From assembly GCA_021234155.1 (NCBI GenBank), contig JAJEKV010000087.1:1311409-1375408 (forward strand): a stretch of 64,000 bases of DNA. Direction: 5' to 3'. The notes beneath the pieces were generated by a model. It was not told where the DNA came from. It made no database searches and was given only the letters and a program-made list of their open reading frames with translations. Source of the DNA: Isoetes taiwanensis. Its lineage: Eukaryota > Streptophyta > Lycopodiopsida > Isoetales > Isoetaceae. The translations under genes were made by a program, and so were the position numbers. Positions 1-12,637 of this stretch are shown here, one piece after another. The stretch's first letter is position 1, and each line of letters starts with the position of its first letter.

Positions 1-3000
1 TACGGGTCGCCTAATAATGTTACTCGACCGCACCAGTATACTGCATACCAACTTGATACTTGAGTCCAAGGTCACTTACTTTCGACACCACACCTTTTGC
101 GTAATGGATGTCTACACGCGATCTCCAAGGCAAGTTAGACCAGCTCACGGCGAACACACGCCGCAGATACTCTTTGAAATAGTCAGAGACTCAAAATGTG
201 GTAATTTTGCAAGCCAATTCCGACTTCAAGCTCCTCTCACATTCCCAACTTCTCCGGACAAGTCGACACCTCACACGCTAAGGTCACTTAACCGCATCGG
301 GCCTTCCAAGATATCATTGCATTACAAGATACCGCCTGATAGTCGAGCGCATTGTGCCAGATGATGCGTAAGAAAAAAGCTAACAACCTATCAGCTTGCT
401 TCGCTATTCCCCCGACTATCCGAAGCCTGGCCACCATGACTATGTGCTAAAGGAAAACACTTTTCTTTATTCTCGGGTCGAGAAACAAGGGTGATACCAC
501 AAGTCCCTCCTCGGGATCAGAGCCGGAGCATCGGAACTTAAATCGGGCTCCTGATGTCTGGCTCCACGATCGAGGCACACACACTTTTGTGCTCGCCACT
601 TCAGGATATCCCACAGCTGCGTATCTCGACCATTTCGCCTCGTAACCATAAAATTTCCGGGCTTGGTGTCATCATGCACGAATTTCACCGGCACATGTTA
701 CTCAGCTCATCTCGATAAATGCAATCGTAGAACTTTAAAGGAGATACAAAGCAAAGAAGTTCTTTTGACCAAGAAGAACAAGTACCTCCAAGATACAAAA
801 TTTCAAGAACCGCTACCTCGTATCACATGCCTTTCTACGAAGAAGTGGAGCTATGGCTAGTCAATCCTGGCACGCCCTCTGCACACTATACAACTCTCAC
901 CAAGAACTTCTGACCTTGCACGCTTGTTCTACAACATTATGCTTCCTTGCACAAATGCGACACCTGAAATGTTCTAACGCCCTCCCCGATGAGTAAGACC
1001 CCCGCACTGCGGATACATTACGTACATCTCCAAGGTATGGAGACAAGCACAAACAACAATGAGAAGATATTATTGGAATTCCGCTAACGATGCGTGATGA
1101 CCGCACCAACCCCAAACAACCGAAAGTACACTAGTAAGTTTGATACCCTGATCAAGGTCAATTCCCAGCATGGAGACAAGAATTTGACCACTGAAGTCAA
1201 AGAACATGCAGATTGACACCCACGGCAATTGCAGCAGACAACGTTGGGACCCACGCTTCATCCGCAGACGCAAATGGCGTGGAGGATGAGACTTGGACAA
1301 CACCAACAACCGGATATACATGCCCAATGCGAAATTGCGGGAAGACCGCCTAATGCACCGGTCTTGTAACCTTCCTTCAGTTGCTGCCAAAACTTCAGCT
1401 GATCCATCCAGATTTCGCAAGCGTAATTCTCGTGGCAAAGACTCATGACCATACCCTAGTATGCGTAAACGCAAGTGCCGTGATCCATTTTTGTAACCCC
1501 AATGCAAATGCCGGAAAGTTCGTTGAACCTTGTCTTATACATGGAGATCACAAATCTTCCATCGAGATCCACTTCACTGGAGAACATGATTAAGGCTTTC
1601 ATAGGAGCAACCGAATGTTTGGCATCCGTGACTCAAGCAACTGAAAAGACCTAACAACACTGAATACAGTAGTCGAAGCCTCCTCATCTCTATATATATT
1701 CAAGATCGTAGTTATGAACTAGGATTCCCACCCCTAATTCATGCCCCTTTTCTGCAGCCAATAAGTGTGGCTTGGTAGGGGAGGTTAGCCCCAGGCTCCC
1801 GCGCATACACTGTGCCTATACTTGCCGATGAGGGCGTAGGCCCCACCGCCACGGTTCAAGAAGAGGGATCCACATGGCGCCACGGCTGGGCCAAAGCCCA
1901 AGAAGCGTAAGACCCAAAGGTAGGATTCCACGGCGGGCTACTTGTCTGTTAGCACGTGCCGCGACAAATTTCAGATTCCCTGCTCGAGTGCCCAAGTAGT
2001 GGAGCACTTGCCGCGATGCTGAGGATCAGATTCAGCCCGTGAGGCTACCCGTGTTCCTATATATTGTGCATTTTTTGCCTTTCAAAAAAGTAATTCGTGA
2101 GTGTTCTTTTGTGTCACTACAGAGCGTACATGCCGTCAGCTCGTTGTGCGCTTCTTTGAGCCTTCATTGTACACCTCCTGTTTTGATCACGGATTGCCGT
2201 ACCTCCGCCAAGTGTCTTGTGTGTTTCGATTGCATGCAATTCGTCGCTTTATCCGAAGCTTTCGTTTCTTTCCTCGGCACAAAAATCCCGCGGACAAGAG
2301 TGGTCACTCCCTCACGGACTTCCGGGCGATCTCGGCTGCAGATCTGTCCTCAGCCCATCCCTAATTCCAAACAAAGAATCCAGAATTTTCCCTCTAAATA
2401 TCAGCCGACTTTGCACGCCTTCCCTCACTGTAGGGATTGCCAGACCCCGTGAGACCTGACCTCAAAAGCAAGTGAGGTAGCCCTTTCCCGGCCAGTCCCC
2501 ATCGGAGCGCAAATGCCATGGCCCCTTCCCTCGCCAAGAGAGCTCTGGGCTTCCCGGCTTCCCATCCCACCCATGCTGAATCCACCCAACCGCCAGTACT
2601 GTGTCCAAGATCCGCCGCATTCATCAACCGCCGCCCCGTTTCCAGAAACTCAGTAGCCAGCCAGCCGAAAGGAGATTTGATCTTCGCCACGGCGTCATCC
2701 GTAATAGCAATTTAATTTAGGGAACTGAAAGATATTTGCCATTTTTTTCAAGTAATAAAAAGAAACATGAACCTCTACATGGCAGATTCCCCGCAGCCCA
2801 CTTAGGCCATCTAAGCATTTAAACGGTTGGACATGAGCCACCATGCTTCTGGAGAAAGGGTGGTCTTCCTACCAACGCAAACTCTGGTCTCAGGTACCGC
2901 CTGTTCGAGCGGCGCAGTCGCGATATTCCCCGAAGGGGAAGCTGTTCAGGCCAGGGCCTCTATATGACCTGGGGCTTAACCGCCTCGAAGGCTTTACGGT

Positions 3001-4250
3001 CCATCTCTCCGCAAACACCTCCTGCCATGATCACATTGCAAAGACTCGGGCTCAATCAATTGGTATTACGGCCCGTTCGAACCCCGCGGGCTTCGCTGTA
3101 AAGTTACTGAAGGCTTGGCTTGCCTGTTGCGACACTTAGATTATGAGCCAGTTTGCAGCTAAAAAATGAAGCAATAAGAACCGGAAGGAATGGGGTTTGG
3201 ATCATTGGCTATCCCGAGATCCTCAACAACAATTTTAAGTATCGCAGCAAGGCTTTGGCCGGTATTTGCCATTATATGAGGAGGATAAATCCAAACCCAT
3301 TCACACCCCTATTAAGCCGCCAATTGCAGCTTTGGCCATGTCCTTAAAGTGCAACCGACAACTTCAAAATTTCCAAAAACGAACCCTTCAATAACCTAGC
3401 AACAATACGGTTTACGCCGGGAGGCCATATCCCAATCAGATTCACCGTGATCTTGCAATATCATCACGTGAGGGAGGGTGAGGCCACCTTCCTGCAGTCA
3501 CCCCAAAGATCCTTCTCCCAAAGGCCCTTGGCCACGGGACAGCGCCCCTCCCACAAATTGTAAACCCACTCGCCAATGGATTCAAAACGTTGAGATTACC
3601 CTCTAAATTAAGTTTCGGGAGTGTAAGACCACTCTTTCTCCAAGAAGTGCCAAACTAGCTCATATCCACACGCTCCTAGTCAATTGGCGAAGAGATGGCC
3701 CAGAATATTGTCATGTAAAGGGTTCATGTTTCTTTTCGTTGCCAAAAATGTAGTATAACTTGGTCCCTAGGGTAATGTCACCATTCAGGACGACATGGCT
3801 AAGTCAATCTCCATTCCAGGAGCCTTTGTACTGCCGAACGACAAAACACTTGGGTTTTCTACATGGTGGAGGCGTGGGACGCCACGGTTTGATAAGTTTT
3901 CTGACGGATCTCATTTTTTTGAACTGCTTTCGGCGAGTTACTTGAACAGTGGATTCAATGGTGGTGAGAAATCGAGCCCCGGGAAGGGGGCATTGGCATT
4001 TGCCTGCCCTCGGCGAGCCGGGGGAAAGGCTCCCTGGCAACCTTTAGGCTTCGTCCCCCAGGGTCGGCCTAATATTAAAATGCGGTGAGGAAGCCGCCGC
4101 AAAGTCTGGCCTTCGATTTGGGGAAGGATGTCAAGAAGATCCCTCTATTCTATCCATTGCCAAACTCCTCTACCAAAAATTCCAAAGGTTATCATATTTC
4201 TTGCATAAAGTCCTAGTCATCATGTCCATGTCACCACCATCTAGCCATAT
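1..4250. other. Anonymous region, no gene recognised
   Basis: Short open frames occur on both strands, but none shows a recognisable domain, a convincing splice pattern or a composition that stands out from chance. Base composition is near-balanced with locally GC-richer stretches (about 1.75-2.0 kb and 2.45-2.7 kb). I see no tRNA or rRNA gene, no LTR pair and no strong tandem array. It may be decayed transposon DNA, but nothing in the sequence proves that. Confidence 0.4.
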
Positions 4251-4324
4251 CACCCAAAAATTTGCCAACATCACCCAATGAAAAAGACCAAAGATGGACA
4301 TCTTTTCGTTTTTGGCCTAGTCAA

Positions 4325-5940
4325 AACTTGGCCTTGCTTACTTGGCATGCCATGTCACCATTTGGAGTGCCTAGATGGCGTGTTGAGTTTAGGTGGCATG
4401 TTTGAGCCACCTTTGGCATGTAGGAGCCTAGGTGGTATGTTTGAGTTACCTGGCATGTTGCTCATTACGGCACGTTACCTTGGCATACGTTTGAGCCACC
4501 TTGGCATGTTGAGTTCCATGTTAATACACGCGGGCATGTTTGAGCCACCTTTGTCGCCAGCCCAGGGTGGCATGTTTGAGCCCCGCTGGCATGCTGGGAG
4601 GTCCAACATGCCAAGGTTTGCTCAAACATGCCACCTAGGCTCCCAACATGGCCACCTAAGCTCAAACATGCCACGGGCCTCCCCAACATGCCACTTAGGG
4701 CTCCAACATGCCAACGCGGGCTCAAACATGCCACGCAACAAACATGCCAACGGGCTAAACATGCCAATGGCTCCAACATGCCACCTAGGTTCATTGCCAA
4801 CGCTGGCTCAAACATAACATGCCCAACATGCCCCTTGGCTCCAACATGCCAAGATAAACATGCCACCTAGTCTCCGCAACATGCCACCTACCAAACATAC
4901 CAAGGTAGCTCAAACATGCCACATTGGGCTCCAACATGCCACCTAGGCTCAAACATACCACCTAGGCTCTAACATTGCAGTGGCTCAAACATATAAGTAG
5001 GCTCAAACCGCCACCCACCCCGGCACCATTGGTGGCTCAAACATGCCACGTGGCTCCAACATGCCACCTAGGCTCAAACATGCCAAAGTGGCTCAAACAT
5101 GCCATGTGGCCCAACATGCCAACCTAGGCTCATGCCAAGGTGGCTCTCTGGAGCCAACATGCCACCTAGGCTCCAACATGCCAAGGTGGCATGTTGGAGC
5201 CTATTGTTGAGCCACCTTGGCATGTTGGAGCCTAGGTGGTATTTTTGGTGCCTGCTGGCATGGCTAGGTGGCATGTTTAAGCCACGCTGGCATGTTGGAG
5301 CCTAGATGGCATGTTTGAGCTGCCTTGGCATGTTGGAGCCTAGGTGGTGTGTTTGAGCCACCTTGGCATGTTGGAACCCACGTGGCATGGTTGAGCCAGC
5401 TTGGCATGTTGGAGCCTAGGTGGCGTGTTGGAGCCTAGGTGGCATGTTTGAGCCACCTCGGCATGTTGGACCTAGGTGGCATTTTGGAGCCCGTGGCATG
5501 TTTGAGCCACCTTGACATGTTGGAGCCTAGGTGGCATCTTTGAGCCACCTTTTCATCTTGGAGCCTAAGTGGAGGACATGTTTGAGCCACCTTGGCACGT
5601 TGGAGCCTAGGTGGCATGGTTAAGCCACCTAGGCATGTTGGAGCATAGGTGGCATGTTTGAGCCACCTTGGCATGTTGGAGCCTAGATGGCGTGTTTGAG
5701 CCTAGGTGGCGTGTTTGAGCCTAGATGGCGTGTTTGAGCCACCTTGACATGTTGAGCCTAGATGCAGTGTTTGAGCCTAAGTGGCATGTTGGAGCCTAGG
5801 TGGCCACCTTGGCATGTTTGAGCCACCTTGGCATGTTGGAGCCTAGGTGGCATGTTGGAGCCATCTTGGCATGTTTGAGCCACCTTGGCATGTTTGAGCC
5901 TAGGTGGCATGTTTGAGCCTAGGTGGCATGTTGGCTTGCT
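4325..5940. repeat. Satellite of 19-bp units with two orientation switches
   Basis: The array is built from two alternating 19-bp forms, TGGCATGTTTGAGCCACCT and TGGCATGTTGGAGCCTAGG, giving a 38-bp dimer. About 4325-4600 runs in this orientation. About 4600-5185 runs as the reverse complement (CAAACATGCCACCTAGG and related). From 5187 to 5940 the first orientation returns. Units are degenerate, with 1-4 changes and small indels, and monomers vary between TTTGAGCC and TTGGAGCC. Open frames across it are low-complexity artefacts. The same units reappear inside the higher-order repeat at 20.25-21.35 kb. Confidence 0.93.
5167..5203. repeat. Perfect palindromic junction in the satellite
   Basis: Two perfect 17-bp inverted arms (5167-5183 and 5187-5203) are separated by AGG. 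This marks the point where the satellite flips from reverse to forward orientation. It could extrude as a hairpin and is the natural place for an inversion or template-switch event. Confidence 0.9.
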
Positions 5941-6560
5941 TTTTTCAAATTTATCTGGTGCCAGACTAGTCTTTCGGGTTTCTTTGTATTGGGTTATGGT
6001 GCATATGATTTTACTGCACGCGCCCGTTCACTTGGAGCTTATTAGGTTTAGGCTTGGGCTTGATCGGACCATCGGCATGTGCATGTATTTGTACATTTTG
6101 GTGTATCCATTGTTTATCGTGATAATTCAATGGTTTAACAATGGTTAAAACTTAAAAAATACAAAAGGTTGCACTTAGGCGATAAGGTTGCACTTAGACG
6201 GGGGCATTTTAAAATTGTCTGGGGGGCAAACATGGGTATTATTAGCAAAGGGGCATTTTTAACAATTTGTGAAAATCTGTGGGTATTTTTTATAATTTTC
6301 CCATAAAATAATGAATTTTCTAGGCGTGGAAAATGAAATAATATTTTATATCTGGCGTGATCTTTTGTCAAAGGCGAGATAAAGCGCAATGGATCTTGAT
6401 CCGAGTCCTTTGATCTTATTGGTCTTTATTTAGCGGTTCAACTTGACTCAAAGATGAATGGTCTAGATGTTGATCCTAGTCCTATGATATTCTTTGGCTA
6501 CTAAAATGAAGGGCTGAGATTGAAACCGAGATTATCCGCCATTGGGCATCTTGTGTTTCT
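5941..6560. other. AT-rich intergenic DNA
   Basis: No gene was recognised. A short direct duplication of AAGGTTGCACTTAG lies near 6165-6200. The rest is AT-rich without clear structure. Confidence 0.4.
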
Positions 6561-6564
6561 TTCT

Positions 6565-6765
6565 CCGGGGGTTACGCTATGGCTTGGCGCGATAGCAAAG
6601 CAGGCTATAGCGATGGTAGTTCCGGGGCTATGGTGGTAAATGATAGTTGGTTGGCCATGGCGATGGCGCGATCCGGCAGATCCGGATGGCTATGGCGATA
6701 TGATCCGCCAAAGGCTATGGCGGCGTGATCCGCGAGATGGGTTATGGCGTTCAGCGCGATGGCAA
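6565..6765. repeat. Degenerate GGCTATGGCGATGG repeat
   Basis: About 200 bp is built from variants of CTATGGCGATGG and GCGATCCG. Examples are GGCTATAGCGATGG, GGCTATGGCGATATGATCC and GGCTATGGCGGCGTGATCC. It is much more GC-rich than its surroundings. There is no fixed period. It looks like an old minisatellite. Confidence 0.65.
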
Positions 6766-7799
6766 ACATGTTTTTTCCATTCTAGTTTTACCTAAAAATA
6801 GGGCCGGCAACATTTCGCCGAGATTTGATTCCAAGGAGCTGGGCTTTGCTTGTCCTTCAAGGAATGCGTAAAAGAGAAAGCAATGAGGGCTTTTCGACCC
6901 AACTTCAAACTCCAAGCGTGCAAATCGGGAAATCGACCCTACTTGAAGCTCCATTTGTGGTATTTTCGGATTTGTTGGCCGATATTGTCTTCACCCTCGG
7001 GATCATCAGCATTTGAATGCCTCACCTGTTTTGTTAAAAGGAAGAATGAGAAGAGGCGACCACTTCACCGGCCAATTGGGATGCCATTGCTTTTCTCCGC
7101 AACTCCTTCAGCGGCCGACCACTACCAAGATGCGCTCTGAATTTTTATATTGGTTTTGCTTTGCTTTTTGTGTTGCTGCTAATTTCATGCCTTGCAGTGC
7201 TGCTCTGAGAATGAAATGCCAGCCGAGAAAGTGCAGAATATAAGTTGCAGAGGAGCAGATTCTTGAAGAAACAAAGATGCCCTTCTGGTATCTCCTGTTC
7301 TACCATCTTTTTTTTCAAAGCATATTTTTACTTTTGCTAACATATTTTCCACTGATCTGCTTGTTTTTGGCAATGCAGATATTGAAGCCCCTTTGTTTTA
7401 ACTTGTTTACATCATTGGAGATATGAAAGCATAAAGCATAAAGCTGATTGTAACTTGGAATTGATTTTAATTTGCAATATATTGCTGATTACATTATATT
7501 GTTCTTTGCTACATTTATACAATGCATAATATAGTGCAGAATGCATTGATCTGTTGAAGATTGTAAAGTTTGGAATCTGTTATTTAAAAATAAGACGATA
7601 CTTCGGTGAATAATGTGATTGTATGCTTTGAAATTTGAAGTGGAAATGTATGCTCATTGGACAATGAATTTAATTTACTATTGCAATTTAATTCCTTTTC
7701 CTCATGAACAATGAAAAACAATGCCATCCTTAAGTTTCTTATAATTGTTGTTTTTGTTTTAGTCAACACATTGTTTAAAACTACAGTAGAAAAAAACAT
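6766..7799. other. AT-rich stretch without a recognised gene
   Basis: Short open frames on both strands have no family signature and no convincing splice sites. T-rich and A-rich runs suggest intergenic or intronic DNA. Confidence 0.4.
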
Positions 7800-8245
7800 A
7801 TGTTATTGTACAAAAACACAACGCGTAGTTGCACTATAAAAACGAAAATAACATGTGGACAATTTAAGGAAACTATGCTACAAAATCTTCCATATAATGG
7901 CTATGCATTGTTATTAGGTGAATACCACATTTAAAAACTATAAGGGCTATGCATTGTTTTTAGGTGAATACCACATCAAAAAACTATGCGTTGTTTTCAT
8001 TTTTGAGCAAAAACCACACATAAATCTACGCATTGTTTTTCTTTGAAAACCACAGTAAAAAATACACATAAATATGCGTTGTTTTTTGTAAAAAACCCAC
8101 GCATAAAAACTACATGTTTTTTGTGTGTGAAAAACCACACTAGAAAACTACGCATTATTTCTAGCATTTTCGGAACATTACTATGCATGACTTTTAAGTG
8201 TTGTTTTTTTGCAAAAAAGACAGCAAAAAACTACACGTAGAGTAG
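7800..8245. repeat. Degenerate ~45-bp tandem repeat with ACCACA and TGCGTTGTTTTT
   Basis: About seven diverged units each combine ACCACA, a run of A, then CTACGCATTG or CTATGCGTTG followed by a T run. Successive units lie at roughly 7900, 7950, 7985, 8025, 8065, 8110 and 8150. The T-rich strand gives phenylalanine-rich open frames that are compositional artefacts. The array directly abuts the 3' end of the gag remnant and may have replaced the pol region. Confidence 0.7.
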
Positions 8246-8254
8246 ATTTTGAGG

Positions 8255-9525
8255 TTATAATACCTTAGGAGCTGTAATTGGTGGAACAGAACTTGCAGAG
8301 GTACCTGAATGAAGCCTAGCACGTGTTTGCACAACCATAACATCTTGTTCTTCTTGCTCTTCTGCACAAGTCTCAATAAAACTAACATTTGACACCTGTT
8401 TACCTTTTTCTTGCTTTGCAAGGTAATTCTTGACACTGCAGAATTTCTCCTCATGACCTATCTCTTTACAAAAAGAACAAACAGGACATTCTCTACCAAA
8501 ATGGCCCCTTTTGTGGCATTTAGGACAATATCTTGCAAAGCAATTTTCAGCCCTATGGTAGGGCTTACCACAGTTTGTGCATTCAGGTATGATAGAGCTA
8601 GAAGAAAGAGCATTATTACCATTTTTTAACTCCATAAGTTGTTTGGTAACTTCTAAAAGAGCTTCAGATACCTTACTTATCTCAGATTTCATTTCTGAAA
8701 CCTGAGGGTCTAACTCTTCAGCTTTTGGCTTCTTCTTTTCTTTTTTCTCGAACCGCATATTAAGGCAAAGATTAGCATAATGTAACTCCCCGCCAATATC
8801 ATGATGAGGAGGGTAGAATGGATCTCGACTTCTTCATCAGGCAAATAGCTTAGCATTTCTACTAAATCTGACCTTTACAAATGTCTTATGGATAGAATCT
8901 AGCTCACCAAACTTTTGAAGTTTTAATAGCTTCCTATAGATCTTAGGCCTGGACATCAAACCTCTGATAAAGGAAGCAACCAGATGCAAAGTTGGGTGGG
9001 AAACATGGTTCCTATTACATACCAGCAAATAAGAGTTAAATCTTTCCACATCTTTGTTTCACACTTTCACCGATTTAATAGAAAAGGAATTGAGCTCAAA
9101 ACAAGATCCCGGGGTGAAGTAGTCTTACCAAACCTTGGATGTAAATCTTTGTTCCAATTCATCCCACTTAGTACCTATTGACAGTTCAAAATCCAACCAG
9201 GACCTGGCCTCATCACCTTTCATGCATTTGGTAAATTCAGCAAACCTGGTACCTTTCTTCTTTCCATGCTCCTCATAATATTCTTCAAAAGTCTTCAAGA
9301 AATGGTTAGCATTCATGGAAGAATCATAACAAGGGGGAGAAACAGTCTGAGAAGCTCAAAATGATAAGGAGCTTGAGGAGGAATAGGCAAAGTGGAAACA
9401 TTTGCAACATTTGTTGTGGATCTGGTAGCCACTTTCATGCTTACCCCTACTAAATCTGGTTGACCTGTTACCTCAGGTGGTTCAGCAGGCTCAGCAAGCT
9501 TTCTTGGCGCCATGGAGTTCAACTT
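8255..9525 (-). pseudogene. gag: LTR-retrotransposon gag, frameshifted
   Basis: Read on the minus strand, the gene begins near 9513 with MAPRKLAEPAEP, a proline-rich N-terminus. It continues in another frame (9316-9125) with a Retrotrans_gag core containing FLKTFEEYYEEHGKKKGTRF and GDEARSWLDFEL. Further capsid-like sequence lies at about 9120-8840. It ends at 8758-8255 with two CCHC-like knuckles around CTNCGKPYHRAENCFARYC and CPKCHKRGHFGREC. At least three frame changes or stops separate these blocks. No protease, RT, RNase H or integrase follows, because the array at 7.8-8.25 kb comes next, so the element is a 5' fragment. The knuckles and core suggest Ty3/gypsy, but without pol the superfamily is an inference. 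Confidence 0.85.
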
Positions 9526-9536
9526 CCAGGTGAAAA

Positions 9537-9553
9537 TCTCGGTAGGACCTCCA
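9537..9553 (-). other. Primer-binding site, tRNA-Gln type
   Basis: On the minus strand this reads TGGAGGTCCTACCGAGA. It matches, with one mismatch, the complement of the 3' end of plant tRNA-Gln (acceptor stem plus CCA) as I recall it. It lies just upstream of the gag start on the same strand and just downstream of a TG...CA-type LTR end, which is the expected order. Confidence 0.75.
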
Positions 9554-9556
9554 AAA

Positions 9557-10072
9557 TGTTAGCCTAAAACCTGGAATTTTAGTCTAACCTCAAGGAAGCT
9601 CAAACAAAATGGTTAGGACCTCCAGATCACTTAGGGTGATCAATCCTTAACATATGAAGCGAGAAAAGTCATTTTGGAATGCTGGTTTTTTCAAAATCAC
9701 TAGAGTCCCTGAAACTGAAAAAACTGTCAGAGCAAAAACTGACCTAGTAGACACACCTTTTGAGATTTTCAAGATCTGGTTAGTGGTATAGATGGTCGAC
9801 AAGCAGAGGAAACTCTTGGTGAAAATTTGGCTTGATTTGGATGAAGGAAGGTCAAGAAAACCGAGGTCAAAGTCAGGTCAAAAAGTTGGCCAGTGCCAAA
9901 ACAGAGAGCCAAAATTTGCAGATGGAGTTTGATAAGGAATTTTTGGTTGGGATTTGTGCAGACAACTTCAGAATGGCCTCTAGATCACAAGCATAAGGTT
10001 TAAATAGGAAAAAGATGTTTTAGTTTTTCTGTAAATAGCAAAAGCCTCAAGAAAAAGGCAAAATCTGTAACA
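9557..10072 (-). mobile_element. Probable 5' LTR of the truncated gag element
   Basis: Three bases beyond the primer site the plus strand starts TGTTAGCC, so the LTR ends GGCTAACA in element orientation. A matching outer end, TGTTACAG in element orientation, lies at 10072, which would give a 516-bp LTR with TGTTA...TAACA ends. A TATA-like CTATTTAAA (minus strand) lies near 10.0 kb. No partner LTR was found, so the outer boundary is tentative and the target-site duplication cannot be tested. Confidence 0.45.
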
Positions 10073-12160
10073 GTTATGAAGAAAAATCTTTTTATATGTT
10101 TTTCTTGGATGTATAAGCTCCTAGGATCATTATGAGGATGAAGTATAACTATTTGAATGGGATATAACTTGAAGTAAATATTTTGGCTTTGTATTTTGGT
10201 TTTTTAACTCAACCCATGCAAGATTTTACAAGATAAATGAATAATGATGACAATAATTTTCAAAGGTAAAGAATGTATATTATAGCAAGATAATCTGAGA
10301 AAAGTCCAATAGTATTAAAAGGTATTACCCAAATAATGATGCTTGAGAGCAGATCCCGAACAATAACCGAGCTTCTAGGAAGCCAAAACTACCAATGAAG
10401 CAAAGCTAAGAAATTATTTAAGTTATGGGTTGAAGCGTTTTGATGTCAAACAAGTCATACATGGTAGATCTCCAATTAGAGCAGAATAGAACACACCTGG
10501 CTCACGAGCGAGCAGCAAGATAATATCAAAATATCGAATAAGCCAAGATCACAAAGGTCTATCTCCTCGAGGGGACGTCTTGATTTGATCGTATCGGGTT
10601 TAAGAATTGTTCTTCCTCTACCGAAAGTGATTTAAGGCCAAATTTGAGCAATTTCTATCGGATCGAAAGTGCCCTGCAGGATCCCCAAGGTCCGGAAAAG
10701 GCTCGTGAGATAATTTTGGTGGAAATTGGCGGGATTCAATCCAAATTTAGGCACGAATTGGCTTCGGATTTAGCGATCTTCCCTATATTTTTTAGGGTTC
10801 ATCGAAAAATTCTTGAATGCTATATATCCCACGGGGCTAAAATGGTTACGGCGGCCCGTATATAATCTAATGATGCCGACGTGTTTAATAAACTCGCGTG
10901 CCCACGCATAGGGGGGACGTGTACCAGTTGTTCCGCCCCCCACTGCCACGTGGAAATGGGAATAAAAGGGTGATGTGGAAACAATGTAGGGATGATGTGG
11001 AAATAGATAGGGTAGATAGGCTAGAATAGGTTTTATTTTATGGCACGATCCCAAGAATCCAAATTTGAAGGCCTTCCCAAGGGTTTTTCAAATTTTAAAA
11101 GACCAAATTAGCTCTTTTGCCAAGCTTTCCATCTAGAGATTTTAGGTCAAAACCGAAACATTTGAATTTTGCTCCCTTTTGACCCATGGTCAATGAATCT
11201 TACAACTTGGGGATGGTGAAAAAATCATGGGAAAAGGATGGGGAAAAGGTGTAAATAGGGCTATAATAGGGTTTAGGAGGATGAAATGTGGGTTGAAAAA
11301 AATAGAGTTTTCTTTGCCTTTGAAGTTTTCAAAGGTCATTAGGGGGCAATTCTCAAATGAAGGTAGGAACAATAAAAATGGATAGTGGAATGATGAGAAA
11401 AAGACTCAAAGGTGGAAAAATGGTGAAAGAAAGGTTTCATGAAGGCTCTTGGGACATAAAAAGGTGGATATAAGATGCATGGAATGAAGAGAAGATGGGT
11501 ACCTCTGTAGCATTTGATCTCATCTCAAATTGTTTCTAAAGCTCAAATCATACCTCATAGTGAAAATAAGTTTGCTCAAAAGCCTAAGGGTCTTCCAAAC
11601 TTCTATAAGGGTCTTCCAAACTTCGAGGCTAGAATAAGAGCAAATTTCACTTCCAAGATGGCATTCTCATGTGTGTGACCTCAAAATTACTAATGCAACT
11701 CAAATAAGCTTCATAAGGTTGAACTTTGATGAAATGCCTTGTGGCTCCTTTTGATAAACTTGCTATAGCCTTTGCACCGGTCTTCAAATCAAAGGAAAAA
11801 TGTTAAACAAATGGGAATGTGTCTAGAAAGGTGCTTTACCTCAAGGAAAAGACTAGGCTATAAAAGGAGATCCCCAATGCCTTCCAATCTTGGTCAAATG
11901 TCTTCCAAACTCTAATGGGATCACAATAACCTGGAACTTTTCCTTAGAGGAAATATAAATGAGACAAAAGTTTTGATACATAGATGCTGGTCCATGTTGC
12001 CAAAAATGGGCAACACCATCTGCTAGGAGCAGGTCCCACCAACCTTATCTCATTTGGAATATGTATCAACAAATGTACCTGTGTATATAAGCACATTGTT
12101 TATTGTACCTCTAGTTGTTAGAAATAAAATTACATGATTGCATAGAATTTGGTTAGTAGT
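10073..12160. other. No gene recognised
   Basis: AT-rich DNA with short open frames but no recognisable protein signature. A near-duplicate phrase, GGGTCTTCCAAACTTC, repeats at about 11588-11625. It may include outer LTR or decayed element sequence, which I cannot show. Confidence 0.35.
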
Positions 12161-12162
12161 AT

Positions 12163-12410
12163 CTATAGGTCAAAAAAACTGGTGGGAAATTCCTTTTCAA
12201 TGTCACAAAGCAAGATAATCACTTCCTCCTCCACTTTTGAGATATCGGCCACTTCAATTTCTTTGGAGGATACCCACCTTGCAAATTTATTCCAATCGAA
12301 TATAATGCTCCTTATTTGTGGGGTCAAGAAGTTCCCTATCACACATAGAAGTATATGCTGCAAAGCCCATGTAATATCATTGCATACTTTGCAATATGAT
12401 TTATTGCAAA
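12163..12410 (-). pseudogene. CACTA (En/Spm) transposase fragment, DUF4218-like
   Basis: The minus strand encodes about 80 residues with LQHILLCVIGNFLTPQIRSI, then KFARWVSSKEIEV, then VIILLCDIEKEFPTSFFDL and a stop. This fits the DUF4218 region of plant En/Spm transposase-associated proteins, where an LxxxLP-type start leads to ...LC.LE.iFPPsFFD. Flanking sequence does not continue the protein, so only this domain survives. The upstream 12.43-12.63 kb open frame does not resemble the family. Confidence 0.65.
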
Positions 12411-12591
12411 AAATAGAAGTTTAAAAGTCAAAGCATACCTGGAGAAATTTTCCCTACATGCCTCGCCATCCACATTATCCATATGCTCACCATCATTATT
12501 TTTGTCATCACTGGCTTCTTCATTTGTTGGAAAAAATCCTGCTTGGTTTGGTGTAGGGTGAAAGCATGTTGTAGTGGAACACCCTGGGTGT

Positions 12592-12604
12592 CCCCCCCCC
12601 CCCC
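12592..12604. repeat. 13-base C homopolymer
   Basis: An uninterrupted run of 13 C (G on the minus strand) flanked by GGGTGT and TAAAAA. A run this long is a known site of length error in sequencing. Confidence 0.8.
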
Positions 12605-12637
12605 TAAAAATGTGGTGGGAGATATCAAATTTGTGGT

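Noticed and set aside
4278-5674. Open frames rich in MPPRLQHA or GGMFEP
   Set aside because: Pure products of the 19-bp satellite on either strand.
4325-5940. CRISPR-like array
   Set aside because: Repeats and would-be spacers are both variants of the same unit, and the genome is eukaryotic.
9505-9520. TGGCGCC at the gag start as a primer-binding site
   Set aside because: It lies within the coding start (ATGGCGCCA). A better site matching tRNA-Gln is present just upstream at 9537-9553.
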